Positions 36,284 to 44,734 of a DNA stretch of 50,952 bases are shown one piece after another (the first letter of the stretch is position 1; every line of letters starts with the position of its first letter). This stretch comes from G020353115 sp964389685. GTDB taxonomy: Bacteria > Bacteroidota > Bacteroidia > Bacteroidales > VadinHA17. Made by a program: the position numbers and the translations under genes. The stretch lies in contig CAYMFM010000022.1 of assembly GCA_964389685.1 (NCBI GenBank), positions 1 to 50,952 on the forward strand, in the 5' to 3' direction. The notes beneath the pieces are model-generated. The model did no database searches. It was not told the origin of the DNA and saw nothing but the letters and a program-made list of their open reading frames with translations.

Positions 36284-37042
36284 ATGTTTACAAAAACGAT
36301 AGCAAGGGTTCCGGGGCGTAACTTTGATCAGGGGATCACCACCTCCGGTTTGGGATCTCCTGATTACACCAGGGCGCTAAAGCAACATTCATCCTATTGC
36401 GAAGCGCTCAGGAAATGTGGGCTTGACCTGATTATTCTGGAACCGAACCTTCAATATCCCGATTCCACGTTTGTTGAGGACACAGCTATTGTAACTCAAT
36501 CGATGGCAGTCATAACCCGTCCGGGCGATAAAAGAAGGGCAGGAGAAGAAGAAGAGATTGAACAGGTATTGAAAGATTTCCGTGAAATAGAAAAAATTTT
36601 ACCACCCGGACATGTAGATGGAGGGGACATCCTTCAAATTGACAACCATTTCTTCATTGGGATATCAGGCAGGACTGATCCGGAAGGTGCCGATCAGTTG
36701 AGATCGATTTTTTCAAAACATGGCTTTACCTCATCGACCATAACTGTGGGAAATATGCTCCACTTGAAATCCGGGGTCAATTACATTGGAGAAAACAGGC
36801 TGCTGGTTCGTCAGGAAATTGCCGCAATGAAAGCGTTTGATAACTATGACAAGATTTTGGTCCCTCCCATGGAGAGTTATGCAGCGAATTGTATCCTGAT
36901 AAACGGTTACCTGATAGTGCCGGAAGGCTTTCCGGAAACCAGGGAAAAACTGCTTCATAAGGGATGTACACTGATCGAGCTGGAGATGTCAGAATTTCAA
37001 AAGATGGATGGGGGATTGAGTTGCCTATCACTGCGTTTCTAA
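36284..37042 (+). CDS. Dimethylargininase (DDAH)-like amidinotransferase-fold enzyme
   Basis: This 252-residue pentein-fold enzyme has ARVPGRNFDQGIT at the N terminus, the acidic motif DSTFVEDTAIV (residues 60-70), His160 in MLHLKSGVNYI, and the catalytic cysteine Cys247 in GGLSCLSLRF. These are the active-site features of N(G),N(G)-dimethylarginine dimethylaminohydrolase, which converts methylarginines to citrulline. It starts directly after the DUF3267 stop. A broader guanidino-modifying role is possible. Confidence 0.9.
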   Translation: MFTKTIARVPGRNFDQGITTSGLGSPDYTRALKQHSSYCEALRKCGLDLIILEPNLQYPDSTFVEDTAIVTQSMAVITRPGDKRRAGEEEEIEQVLKDFREIEKILPPGHVDGGDILQIDNHFFIGISGRTDPEGADQLRSIFSKHGFTSSTITVGNMLHLKSGVNYIGENRLLVRQEIAAMKAFDNYDKILVPPMESYAANCILINGYLIVPEGFPETREKLLHKGCTLIELEMSEFQKMDGGLSCLSLRF

Positions 37043-37081
37043 CTTTTTTGCGATTCTTTTTCAGTAATTCATTTCAACACG

Positions 37082-37089
37082 TATATTTG
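37082..37089 (+). promoter_or_regulatory. -7 promoter box for the POT transporter
   Basis: TATATTTG matches TAnnTTTG and lies 31 bases before the ATG at 37121. Confidence 0.55.
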
Positions 37090-37120
37090 CGTTTTTCAAT
37101 ATAATCTATCTCCAAATCCA

Positions 37121-38554
37121 ATGAGCAGTTTTACCAAAGTAATCCGGAAACTCCCGCGGGAATTCTGGGTATCCAATCTTATGGAATTGTTTGAGCGGTG
37201 GGCCTGGTATGGCTTTTACAACTCCTTTGCACTCTACTTAACCCTCTCAAAAGATACGGGAGCCCTGGGCTTCAGCCAGGCACAGAAGGCAGCGATCATG
37301 GGCACAGGCTCTATGTTGCTCTATTTCCTGCCACTGATCACCGGGGCTATTGCCGACCGAATTGGATTCAAGAAAGTGCTCATCCTCTCCTTTACTACGT
37401 ACATCATTGGTTTTTATATTACCGGTAACTTAGAATCATATGCTGCTGTTTATGCAGCCTATCTGTTTCTTGCATTCGCCGGTGCCCTGTTTAAGCCGAT
37501 CATTTCAGGGATGATCGCTAAAACCACGGATGAAGAAACATCATCCATCGGATTCGGGATCTTTTATATGATGATCAACATCGGAGGTTTCATCGGTCCG
37601 TTCATTGCCGGGATGCTCTACAAACTGAACTGGAATTATGTTTTCCTGATGTCTATCATCACCGTTGGACTTAACTATATCTTCGTCTTCTTCTTTTTCA
37701 AGGAACCGGGAAGGGAGAAAAGTACCGTTACATTCCTGAATAATGTAGGCCATGCACTCAAAAACATCTGGATCACACTGCTTGATTTCAAATATGTACT
37801 CTTCCTGGTAATCATGGCTGCTTTCTGGACTGCCTTTAACCAGCTCTTTTACTCATTCCCTGTTTTTCTCGAGGATTGGGCAGATCTGGATGCGTTTGCG
37901 GAAACATTGGGTATTGGTCCCGGAAAAATCACGGCAGTGACCATCACCAGCCTCGATGCCTTTTTTATCATTGCTTTTCAGATTATTGTTTCAACCATTG
38001 CAATGCGCTACAAACCACTGCACGCAATGATGACCGGTATTGCCATCCTGGCTGTCGGGGTAGGATTGATGTTCTTTACACAGATGGTCTGGTTAACCAT
38101 ATTCGGTGTGCTGATCTTTTCCATTGGGGAGATGGCCAGTTCCCCTAAATTCACAGAATACATCGGACGGATTGCCCCACCGGACAAGAAAGCACTTTAC
38201 ATGGGTACATCGTTCCTTCCCATTGCAGCAGGCCACAAGCTTGCAGGTGTGTTGTCCGGTGATCTCTATGCAAACATCGCGGAGAAATTCACCCTGCTCA
38301 CCCAAGAAGTTGAAAAAAGAGGATTCGACCTGCCTGAAGTTTCTGAAACGTTTACACAGACGGATTACCTGAATATGGCTGGCAGCCAGATGCAGATGAG
38401 CAGGGGTGAGTTGACACAGTTTCTATGGGATACCTACCACCCGGAGAGGATCTGGATGGTTTACTCCGGGATTGCTGTTGGAGCAGCCATCTGCCTGTTT
38501 CTGTACGATAGATTTGTAATGGGGGAAAAACAAGTTAACAGTTATAAGTTATAA
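37121..38554 (+). CDS. POT/MFS-type peptide transporter
   Basis: This 477-residue membrane protein has about 12 helices. Near the N terminus, the sequence SNLMELFERWAWYGFYNSFA fits the ExxER motif of proton-dependent oligopeptide transporters, and GAIADRIGFKKV is an MFS motif A. The long insertion around residues 385-440 resembles other Bacteroidetes POT-like proteins. It should import di- or tripeptides or related amides; the substrate is unknown. It is the last gene before the accessory region. Confidence 0.9.
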   Translation: MSSFTKVIRKLPREFWVSNLMELFERWAWYGFYNSFALYLTLSKDTGALGFSQAQKAAIMGTGSMLLYFLPLITGAIADRIGFKKVLILSFTTYIIGFYITGNLESYAAVYAAYLFLAFAGALFKPIISGMIAKTTDEETSSIGFGIFYMMINIGGFIGPFIAGMLYKLNWNYVFLMSIITVGLNYIFVFFFFKEPGREKSTVTFLNNVGHALKNIWITLLDFKYVLFLVIMAAFWTAFNQLFYSFPVFLEDWADLDAFAETLGIGPGKITAVTITSLDAFFIIAFQIIVSTIAMRYKPLHAMMTGIAILAVGVGLMFFTQMVWLTIFGVLIFSIGEMASSPKFTEYIGRIAPPDKKALYMGTSFLPIAAGHKLAGVLSGDLYANIAEKFTLLTQEVEKRGFDLPEVSETFTQTDYLNMAGSQMQMSRGELTQFLWDTYHPERIWMVYSGIAVGAAICLFLYDRFVMGEKQVNSYKL

Positions 38555-38748
38555 GTTAATAGGTTCTGGTTTCTGGGATAAAAAACATAAACTCCGATGG
38601 AACTCTAACCTTTCTTTATCATACTTTTAGATATTTTGTGATATTTTTACTAATCGACAGTATTTCAGATAGTAAACATAAATAATATAAAAATAACAAA
38701 GTATTAATAATATAATATCTGTATCCGTTTTTGTATCCAAATATTTCG

Positions 38749-38756
38749 TATATTTG
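38749..38756 (+). promoter_or_regulatory. -7 promoter box for the integrase gene
   Basis: TATATTTG with a TTTG at 38730-38733 upstream. It lies 22 bases before ATG 38779 and decides the start, because a TTG start at 38731 would lie upstream of this box. Confidence 0.6.
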
Positions 38757-38778
38757 TGTAAATCATAACAAATATACA

Positions 38779-40110
38779 ATGGCTTCAGCTAATTTCTATC
38801 TTAAAGGTGCTATTAGTGAAAAAAGCATTGAAGAACTCAGGAAAAACGATAATACAGATCACTTGGATGAATTGTTAAATAATCCTTTGCAGATATTTTT
38901 AAAATTATCAACCCGGGGTAGGAGGATCCAGGTTTATATCAAAAGACGGATTGCCCAAAAATATTGGGATAGTTCAAAACAAGAATATAATCCAAGAAGA
39001 TACAAGGATAACTGTGCTGCGAAAAATGCCTGGTTGAGAGAACTAAAGACAGAAGTCACTGAACTTGCTGACAAAAATGAAAGAAGCGGCATTATTACTA
39101 CTCCCCAAGAGATAAAAGAAATCCTTGCAAATCGGATATTGAATAAACCAGGTAAGATATCATTTGAGGAGCTATTCAACTCATTCTTAAATGAACATAG
39201 GAAAACGGACGGTAATCCGCTAAGGGAAGGAACACAAAAAAAATATGAGGGCGTTTACAATCATTTGATAAAGTATGCAAAATACAAGAACATAAAACTT
39301 GAGATTGAAGCAATAAATGAGTATTTCCTTCAGGAATATAGAGAATATCTTTCACGAATAGAAAAAGTAAGTGATAATACTGTAGTTAAGGATTTAAAAG
39401 TCATTAAAACAATTCTGCGGTATTATATGAAGAAAGGTATTATTAAAACGGTGGATTTAAGTGATATTAAGGCCCTGAATAAAGAAGGGGAGATCTATGT
39501 TTTACCGATAGATAAAGTACTTGAACTTCAATACGCTGACATTGAAAATGAGAGATTACAAAGAGTAAGAGATGTATTTTGTTTTATGTGTTGGACCGGG
39601 CAGAGATATTCTGATATTGTTAATATTTCTCATAATGATATAGTAGAGAATGCTGTGGGTGAAAAGGTATGGGAATTGATTACCAGTAAAACACAAACAA
39701 GGATCTCAGTTCCTATCGTTCAGTTTGCCGAGGAAATCCTTGACCGATACAAGAATTTTGAAACACCAATACCAATTTTTTCAAACCAAAAGTTAAATAA
39801 CTACCTTAAAGAACTAGGGGAACTTGTAGATTTTGATTGGCCTGTAAAAATTTCCAGATATTACGAGGGTTCATTACATCAGGAACAGGTGCCTTTTTAT
39901 GAAGTGCTTACTTCTCATGTTGGAAGGAAATCCTATATAACAAATAGTCTGATTTTAAATGTCCCGGAAAGAGTAGTAAAAGAAGTTTCGGGACACAGAG
40001 ATGAGAAGAGTTTCAACAGGTATGTAAAATTAGCTGAAAACTATAAATCACAAGTAATTAGAAAAGCCTTTAGTAAAGAAAATATTGTAAAGATTTTGAA
40101 TCTTTCTTAA
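38779..40110 (+). CDS. Site-specific tyrosine recombinase (integrase)
   Basis: This 443-residue tyrosine recombinase starts at the ATG after the promoter box at 38749-38756. The N-terminal arm-type and SAM-like domains cover about residues 1-240, and the catalytic domain follows. Catalytic residues are Arg276 (WTGQRYSDI), Lys304 (SKTQTRIS), His380 and Arg383 (SHVGRKS), His406 (SGHRDEKS) and Tyr415 (FNRYVK). It is complete, so it may be active. Its size and layout match integrases of Bacteroidetes integrative elements and genomic islands, not integron integrases. No tRNA or att repeat was seen next to it. It marks the start of the A/T-richer accessory segment. Confidence 0.93.
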   Translation: MASANFYLKGAISEKSIEELRKNDNTDHLDELLNNPLQIFLKLSTRGRRIQVYIKRRIAQKYWDSSKQEYNPRRYKDNCAAKNAWLRELKTEVTELADKNERSGIITTPQEIKEILANRILNKPGKISFEELFNSFLNEHRKTDGNPLREGTQKKYEGVYNHLIKYAKYKNIKLEIEAINEYFLQEYREYLSRIEKVSDNTVVKDLKVIKTILRYYMKKGIIKTVDLSDIKALNKEGEIYVLPIDKVLELQYADIENERLQRVRDVFCFMCWTGQRYSDIVNISHNDIVENAVGEKVWELITSKTQTRISVPIVQFAEEILDRYKNFETPIPIFSNQKLNNYLKELGELVDFDWPVKISRYYEGSLHQEQVPFYEVLTSHVGRKSYITNSLILNVPERVVKEVSGHRDEKSFNRYVKLAENYKSQVIRKAFSKENIVKILNLS

Positions 40111-40307
40111 ATGTACTTGCTTTGAGAGCGGGGGTGCAAATTCCGGTCATAGTGAGCACCCTATTCCGGTTCAAAGTGAGCAGTCAATATCTTTAAAATC
40201 TTACTAATCATAATGCACTGATAATTCTATAGTTATAGTCCGGAATCAGGTGTTCAAACTGGCCCGGAACGGGGTGCTCAGTTTACTCCGGTTTCAGGTG
40301 CTCACCT
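40111..40307. other. Gap between integrase and truncated SDR: transposon ends
   Basis: The 197-bp gap is mostly taken up by the inverted iteron clusters at 40143-40314, with about 70 bp of A/T-rich filler between them. No gene is present. Confidence 0.6.
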
Positions 40308-40314
40308 TCACCGG
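40143..40314. mobile_element. Inverted iteron clusters, IS21-like transposon ends without transposase
   Basis: Units of the form TGCTCAC-N5/6-CCGG repeat every 23-24 bp. Two lie on the minus strand (40143-40158 and 40166-40182) and three on the plus strand (about 40251-40267, 40275-40291, 40299-40314). The two clusters face each other about 70 bp apart. Multiple iterated transposase-binding sites at each end are typical of IS21-family elements, so this looks like an internally deleted copy or a MITE. The right cluster interrupts a dehydrogenase gene. Family assignment is by memory. Confidence 0.55.
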
Positions 40315-40676
40315 ATTTTCCAGTTTATGGCAAAATATCTTTCTAATTCTTCTTCGGTAAGTTTGATAAATGGTTTAATCAGGCTGTAAGCAGCATTGTA
40401 TATCAACAGGCGGCATCCTGTTTCCTCAACTTTTTGCATGATTGTCCTGGCGGCATCGGATTCGTATAAGTCAATATGCAATTGAATGGTTTTAACGCCA
40501 AAATCATTCTCAATTTTCTGAGACAGGCTTTTTAGAGGTTCAGCCTGGTTATCAACCATGATCAGATTAAAACCTCTTTTGGCTAGGGCGATAGACCAGG
40601 CTTCTCCCAGCCCTTCAGCCGATCCGGCTATCATCCCCCATGAACCATACTTATTTATGAGAGGATTTTCTGACAT
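40308..40676 (-). pseudogene. Truncated short-chain dehydrogenase (SDR)
   Basis: This 122-residue minus-strand frame is the first half of an SDR: the Rossmann motif AGSAEGLGEAWS is at about residues 17-28, VDNQAEP follows, and YNAAYS stands in the NNAG position. The catalytic Ser-Tyr-Lys region and the C-terminal half are missing. Translation stops in CCGGTGA, exactly where the iteron cluster begins (40308-40314), so the gene was cut by that element. It diverges from the intact cluster at 40734 and may once have been part of that pathway. Confidence 0.8.
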
Positions 40677-40708
40677 TATTCATATTTTTATGTTCTTTTG
40701 ATGAAATT

Positions 40709-40716
40709 TATATTTG
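40709..40716 (+). promoter_or_regulatory. -7 promoter box for the DUF1214 cluster
   Basis: TATATTTG matches TAnnTTTG, 17 bases before the ATG at 40734. It probably drives the three-gene cluster. Confidence 0.5.
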
Positions 40717-40733
40717 CATAAATCATTAAAATA

Positions 40734-41921
40734 ATGCGACAATTATTGTTTGTCTTTCTAAAAGTATCAAGATTTTTCAGGAAAATAAGATTTACTCTTA
40801 CAGGAAAGATGGAAGAAGACATCTACAATCTACGTATTGTTTCAGGAAAATCATGGGAAGATTTTTGTGATCAGCTGAAATTGGCAGGCACCAATTTAAA
40901 ATATTCCGGGGCGCCACAGGATGTATTTAACCAGGCGGAAGGCGTTCGTTATTTAACACGGTTAACACGTGCAGGCCTTGAAGCTTTTGTCGAATATGCT
41001 GATCCATCATTCCCGGTTTTTAAAAGAATGGTGCACGAAACAGTGAAGTTGGGGGCTGACAACCCTGACAATTATTATTTTAATGCGCAAATCAGCGGAG
41101 AATATGAATATCGGATTACTGGCAGACGAAATACTGTGCATTATATCGGATTTTTTACACAGAATGGGAATTATGGAACAACCGGAGGGATATCGCCTTG
41201 TGGTGTTTTGGAGGGGAAAGAAATACTGCTTGAGAAAGATGGGAGTTTTGAGATTATTTTAAGCAAAGAAAAAAGAGGTACCAATTGGTTGAAAATTGAG
41301 AATGAAACAGGGCTGGTGATAGTTAGACAAACGTTTTACAATAGGTTTATTGAAATCCCTGCTGAAATTCATATCGAAAACCTTGATGGCCGAAAAACGC
41401 CTGATCCCATCACTCCTAAAATGATTGATGAAGGATTAAAAATGGCTTCTATGTTTGTAGCTGGTGCTCCATTATTATTTGCGCGGTGGGCAAAAGGTTT
41501 TAAAAAACGTGTTAATGAATTGCCTATGTTTGATCCGGAAGTATCAACCACAGCAGGTGGCGATGCAGGCATTATTTACTACCATAGTTACTGGAATTTA
41601 CAAAAAGATGAGGCTTTGGTAATAACCGTTAAACCACCTGAATGTGAAAGCTGGAATTTTCAGCTCAATAACTACTGGATGGAATCTTTAGACTACCGGT
41701 ATTTTACTATTTGTATCAGCAAAGGAACTGCCGTATATGAAGATGACGGAAGCGTTAAAATAGTCGTTGCCCATAAAGATCCCGGGGCAAAAAACTGGAT
41801 CAATACCTGCAGTCATTTGGAAGGCACTATGTGTTGGCGTTGGTATAGACTTGCAAACGGCAACAAACCTGTTCAGCCTACCTGTGCAGTAATAAAAAGT
41901 AACAAACTGAATATACGGTGA
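40734..41921 (+). CDS. DUF1214 domain protein
   Basis: This 395-residue protein has a DUF1214-type C-terminal half: blocks such as WNLQKDEALVITVKPPECES and WNFQLNNYWMES, then a late CSHLEGTMCWRWYRL. The N-terminal half resembles companions of this domain. The function is unknown; family members occur near lipid and sulfotransferase genes. The first 25 residues are basic and hydrophobic but not a clear signal peptide. The last four bases overlap the sulfotransferase GTG start (GTGA), so the genes are translationally coupled. Confidence 0.82.
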   Translation: MRQLLFVFLKVSRFFRKIRFTLTGKMEEDIYNLRIVSGKSWEDFCDQLKLAGTNLKYSGAPQDVFNQAEGVRYLTRLTRAGLEAFVEYADPSFPVFKRMVHETVKLGADNPDNYYFNAQISGEYEYRITGRRNTVHYIGFFTQNGNYGTTGGISPCGVLEGKEILLEKDGSFEIILSKEKRGTNWLKIENETGLVIVRQTFYNRFIEIPAEIHIENLDGRKTPDPITPKMIDEGLKMASMFVAGAPLLFARWAKGFKKRVNELPMFDPEVSTTAGGDAGIIYYHSYWNLQKDEALVITVKPPECESWNFQLNNYWMESLDYRYFTICISKGTAVYEDDGSVKIVVAHKDPGAKNWINTCSHLEGTMCWRWYRLANGNKPVQPTCAVIKSNKLNIR

Positions 41922-43171
41922 AAACAACTAAGAACATAAATTCAAATCAATACAACCATCAACCTGCCTGGTTTAATGCCATAAATTTTCTTTGGGAACA
42001 AACCTATCCGTTCGGCACCAAGCAAAAACTTGAAAAAGACAGCCTGATCAAAGCTGCCAGAAAATCAACCGGACTTCAAGATTTGGGACAGGAATTTTGG
42101 GATGAGCCACTGGATCGGATGCTTAAGTCGATTAATGAAGAAGCGCAGTTGCATCCTATTGGGCAGTTTATAACAAGGCAACGGATTACTAATTTGCTTT
42201 CCGTAAGACTACGGGCCGAATATTATTTCAAAAAACACCCTGAAATATTGCAGCAGGATCTGTATCCTATTATGATGGTTGTTGGGCTTCAGCGAACAGG
42301 CACTACCAAGTTGCAGCGGTTGTTAGCATCTGATCCGGACAACCGTTCCATTTTGAGCTGGGAGGCACTCAATCCGGCCCCAGTTAAAGGTGATATTACA
42401 ACCGGAAAAGAACGGATTAAAATTGCCAAAACAAGTGTAAAAGCATTGAAATTTATGTCCCCGGGCTTCTTTGCCATACATCCGATAGAATATGATGCTC
42501 CCGAGGAAGATGTATTGCTACTGGATGTATCATTCCTTAGCACTACAGCCGAAGCCACCATGCATGTTCCTACCTATGCAGCATGGCTGGAGCAAACGGA
42601 TCAGTCACCGGCATATGAATATATGGTAAAATTGCTCAAATTGCTTCAATGGCAAAGGCCTGCAAAAAGATGGGTACTGAAGACTCCACACCATCTGGAA
42701 TTTTTCGATATCACCAACAAATATTTTAATGATGTCCAATACATTTGGCCTCATAGAAGTGTGTACGAATCCATCCCTTCATTTTTAAGTATGATTGCCT
42801 ATTCCAGAATATTATTCAGCCATAAGGTAGATCCCCAAATAGTGGCAAAACATTGGGTGAGAAAGAACGGGTACATGCTAAGCAAAGCCCTGGAATTTTG
42901 TGAAAATAATCCATCTCGTATTAAGATTACTAATGTTATCTACCAACAACTTATCGAAAATCCATTGCGTGTATTGCAAACCATTTATGCTGAGCGAGGC
43001 GAAACCATAAGTCCACAGTTGATGGAGATTTTCATTAAATCAAACCACAAGAACCCGCAAGCGAAATATGGATTTCACAAGTACAGGCTTGAAGATTTTG
43101 GTATCGACAAAACCTATATAGATCAGCATACTTTAAAATATCAGCAGTTTCAGAAAGCCAAAATGAATTAA
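41918..43171 (+). CDS. Sulfotransferase family protein
   Basis: This 417-residue protein shows the PAPS 5'-phosphosulfate loop QRTGTTKLQRLL at 125-136, and VYESIPSFLSMIAYSR as the likely 3'-phosphate region. WVLKTPHHLEFFD is also typical of the Sulfotransferase_3 family. It should transfer sulfate from PAPS to a hydroxyl of an unknown acceptor. It starts at GTG 41918, four bases inside the DUF1214 gene, and is followed after 5 bp by an SDR gene. Acceptor prediction as a lipid or steroid-like molecule is inference from the neighbours. Confidence 0.85.
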   Translation: MKTTKNINSNQYNHQPAWFNAINFLWEQTYPFGTKQKLEKDSLIKAARKSTGLQDLGQEFWDEPLDRMLKSINEEAQLHPIGQFITRQRITNLLSVRLRAEYYFKKHPEILQQDLYPIMMVVGLQRTGTTKLQRLLASDPDNRSILSWEALNPAPVKGDITTGKERIKIAKTSVKALKFMSPGFFAIHPIEYDAPEEDVLLLDVSFLSTTAEATMHVPTYAAWLEQTDQSPAYEYMVKLLKLLQWQRPAKRWVLKTPHHLEFFDITNKYFNDVQYIWPHRSVYESIPSFLSMIAYSRILFSHKVDPQIVAKHWVRKNGYMLSKALEFCENNPSRIKITNVIYQQLIENPLRVLQTIYAERGETISPQLMEIFIKSNHKNPQAKYGFHKYRLEDFGIDKTYIDQHTLKYQQFQKAKMN

Positions 43172-43176
43172 AAAAA

Positions 43177-44169
43177 ATGGCCCAAAAAGTAAAAAGATAC
43201 AGCAGTCCTCTTCAGGCTACTGTGGTAGGAATTTCTGATTTGTTTAAAAAGCAGGTTAGAGTTGGTCAACTTTCAGCTGATGAGAGGCTTGATGGCAGAA
43301 AAGTACTGATTACCGGATCCAGTTCCGGATTAGGATTGGCTGCGGCAAAACAAATAGCAGCCCTGGGAGCAGAGGTGATTATGGCTGTACGTAGCGGAAT
43401 TCCTGAAAAAGGCGAGGAAGTGAAAAAAGCCTCAGGGAATCCTAAAGTACAACAGGTCTATGTTAATCTGGCTGATTTTGATTCGGTTAAGAATTTTGTA
43501 ACGCAGGTAAAGAAGCTGTTTGATAAAATAGATATTCTTATTTGCAATGCAGCCATTGTTGTCAGGGAGGCCCGAAAAACAAGATACGGGCTCGATGAAA
43601 TGTTTACTGTAAATTACCTGGCAACATTTTTTCTGGTGAATTCTTTGCTAAAGGAAAAATGTCTGAACACTGAAGGATCAGCGCTGCCACGTATCATTTT
43701 TGTCTCTTCTGAGAGTCATCGTAATCCGCTACAGTTTGATTGGGATACTTTTGGGCAGTTCATACCACACAAAATGGCCAAAACGGTGGAACGATACGGC
43801 TATTATAAATTGCTTCTAACCACGTTCTCGCAAGAGCTCGAAAGGAGATTAAATACCGATAATAGAATTAATTATTCCGTTTTTTCCCTTTGTCCCGGTC
43901 CGATAAATTCAAAAATAGCACGTGAAGCCCCAGCTGTTGTTCAACCACTTCTCAAACTGGCATTCAAAGTTTTCTTCAGATCCCCTGAGAAAGCAGTTGA
44001 ACCGGTGATTTACCTGGCAGCTTCAAAAAATATGGAAGGCAAAGCAAGGGATTACTTTTTTTTAATGAGCCGCAAAGAGGTGGATGCAAAAGCAGCTGAT
44101 CCGGAGAATGGAAAACGACTATGGAAGATGACTGAAGAACTATTGAGTACTTATAAAATCTATGACTGA
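43177..44169 (+). CDS. Short-chain dehydrogenase/reductase
   Basis: This 330-residue SDR has the cofactor motif TGSSSGLG at 46-53, NAAI at 124-127, VSSES near 176-180 and the active-site YGYYK (Tyr207, Lys211). It most resembles the retinol-dehydrogenase and protochlorophyllide-reductase-like group acting on hydrophobic alcohols or ketones. It is the third gene of the tight plus-strand cluster, 5 bp after the sulfotransferase stop. It is intact, in contrast to the truncated SDR across the intergenic region at 40308. Confidence 0.9.
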   Translation: MAQKVKRYSSPLQATVVGISDLFKKQVRVGQLSADERLDGRKVLITGSSSGLGLAAAKQIAALGAEVIMAVRSGIPEKGEEVKKASGNPKVQQVYVNLADFDSVKNFVTQVKKLFDKIDILICNAAIVVREARKTRYGLDEMFTVNYLATFFLVNSLLKEKCLNTEGSALPRIIFVSSESHRNPLQFDWDTFGQFIPHKMAKTVERYGYYKLLLTTFSQELERRLNTDNRINYSVFSLCPGPINSKIAREAPAVVQPLLKLAFKVFFRSPEKAVEPVIYLAASKNMEGKARDYFFLMSRKEVDAKAADPENGKRLWKMTEELLSTYKIYD

Positions 44170-44176
44170 ATAGGAA

Positions 44177-44500
44177 TTACTCAGTGGTTTCATTTGCTTC
44201 CGATAGCGCTTTCTGAACAGAAGCATTAAAAATATTATACGACCAGGTAGCTCCGGAAATGGCATCAAGTTTGTCAATATCCTGGCATTTTAATAATTCC
44301 ACTGGATAAGTTTGAACCACCTTCCAATCATTTCTGCATTGCTATATATAATTGGTATTGCCAGTAAAATACTTTTCATGGTCACTGTCAAGGTCCACGT
44401 GTTGCAAGGAGTTACGTATGACGTATTGAATCCTGGTAATCTTACTGTTTTCAATCTGTACTGTTTGCCCGTGACGTACCACCGGTAGCAGACAATTTGA
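44177..44500 (-). pseudogene. Degraded FMN-binding domain protein
   Basis: The minus strand reads in one frame through VVRHGQTVQIENSKITRI and ends DAISGATWSYNIFNASV...ANETTE before a TAA at 44177-44179. DAxSGATWS is the FMN-attachment or binding signature of the FMN_bind domain. An in-frame TAG at 44342-44344 splits the frame and no start codon is seen upstream. The gene is therefore broken, and the left limit of homology is uncertain. Confidence 0.68.
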
Positions 44501-44655
44501 CAATGAAAAATTCAATACAAAAAATGTCCGTTTATTTGCGAATTAACTATAATCACCTGGTATCAAGAGTTAATCCATGAAGGAAGCAGATAATGGTTCA
44601 TTTGTTTACCTGTAATAGGGGAGCAAGATAATTGCAGTTGCGAGCCGACCGCAAG

Positions 44656-44716
44656 AAAAAAGCTCCTGGAAACCTGACATGGATCACTTTGTTTAACTTA
44701 CTTTTTCCAGGAGCTT
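44656..44716 (-). terminator. Rho-independent terminator of the MutS-like gene
   Basis: The arms AAGCTCCTGGAAA (44660-44672) and TTTCCAGGAGCTT (44704-44716) form a perfect 13-bp stem around a 31-base loop. The minus-strand transcript continues into a T-rich run (TTTTTTC). It lies 18 bases after the stop codon at 44735. The long loop is unusual. Confidence 0.65.
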
Positions 44717-44734
44717 CTTGAAATAATCCAGTGT

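Larger units (their letters stand above)
44170..44734. other. 565-bp gap: FMN-binding pseudogene and terminator
   Basis: The gap holds a decayed minus-strand FMN-binding protein gene (44177-44500) and, on the right, the terminator of the MutS-like gene. The rest (about 44501-44655) shows nothing recognisable. Confidence 0.6.
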
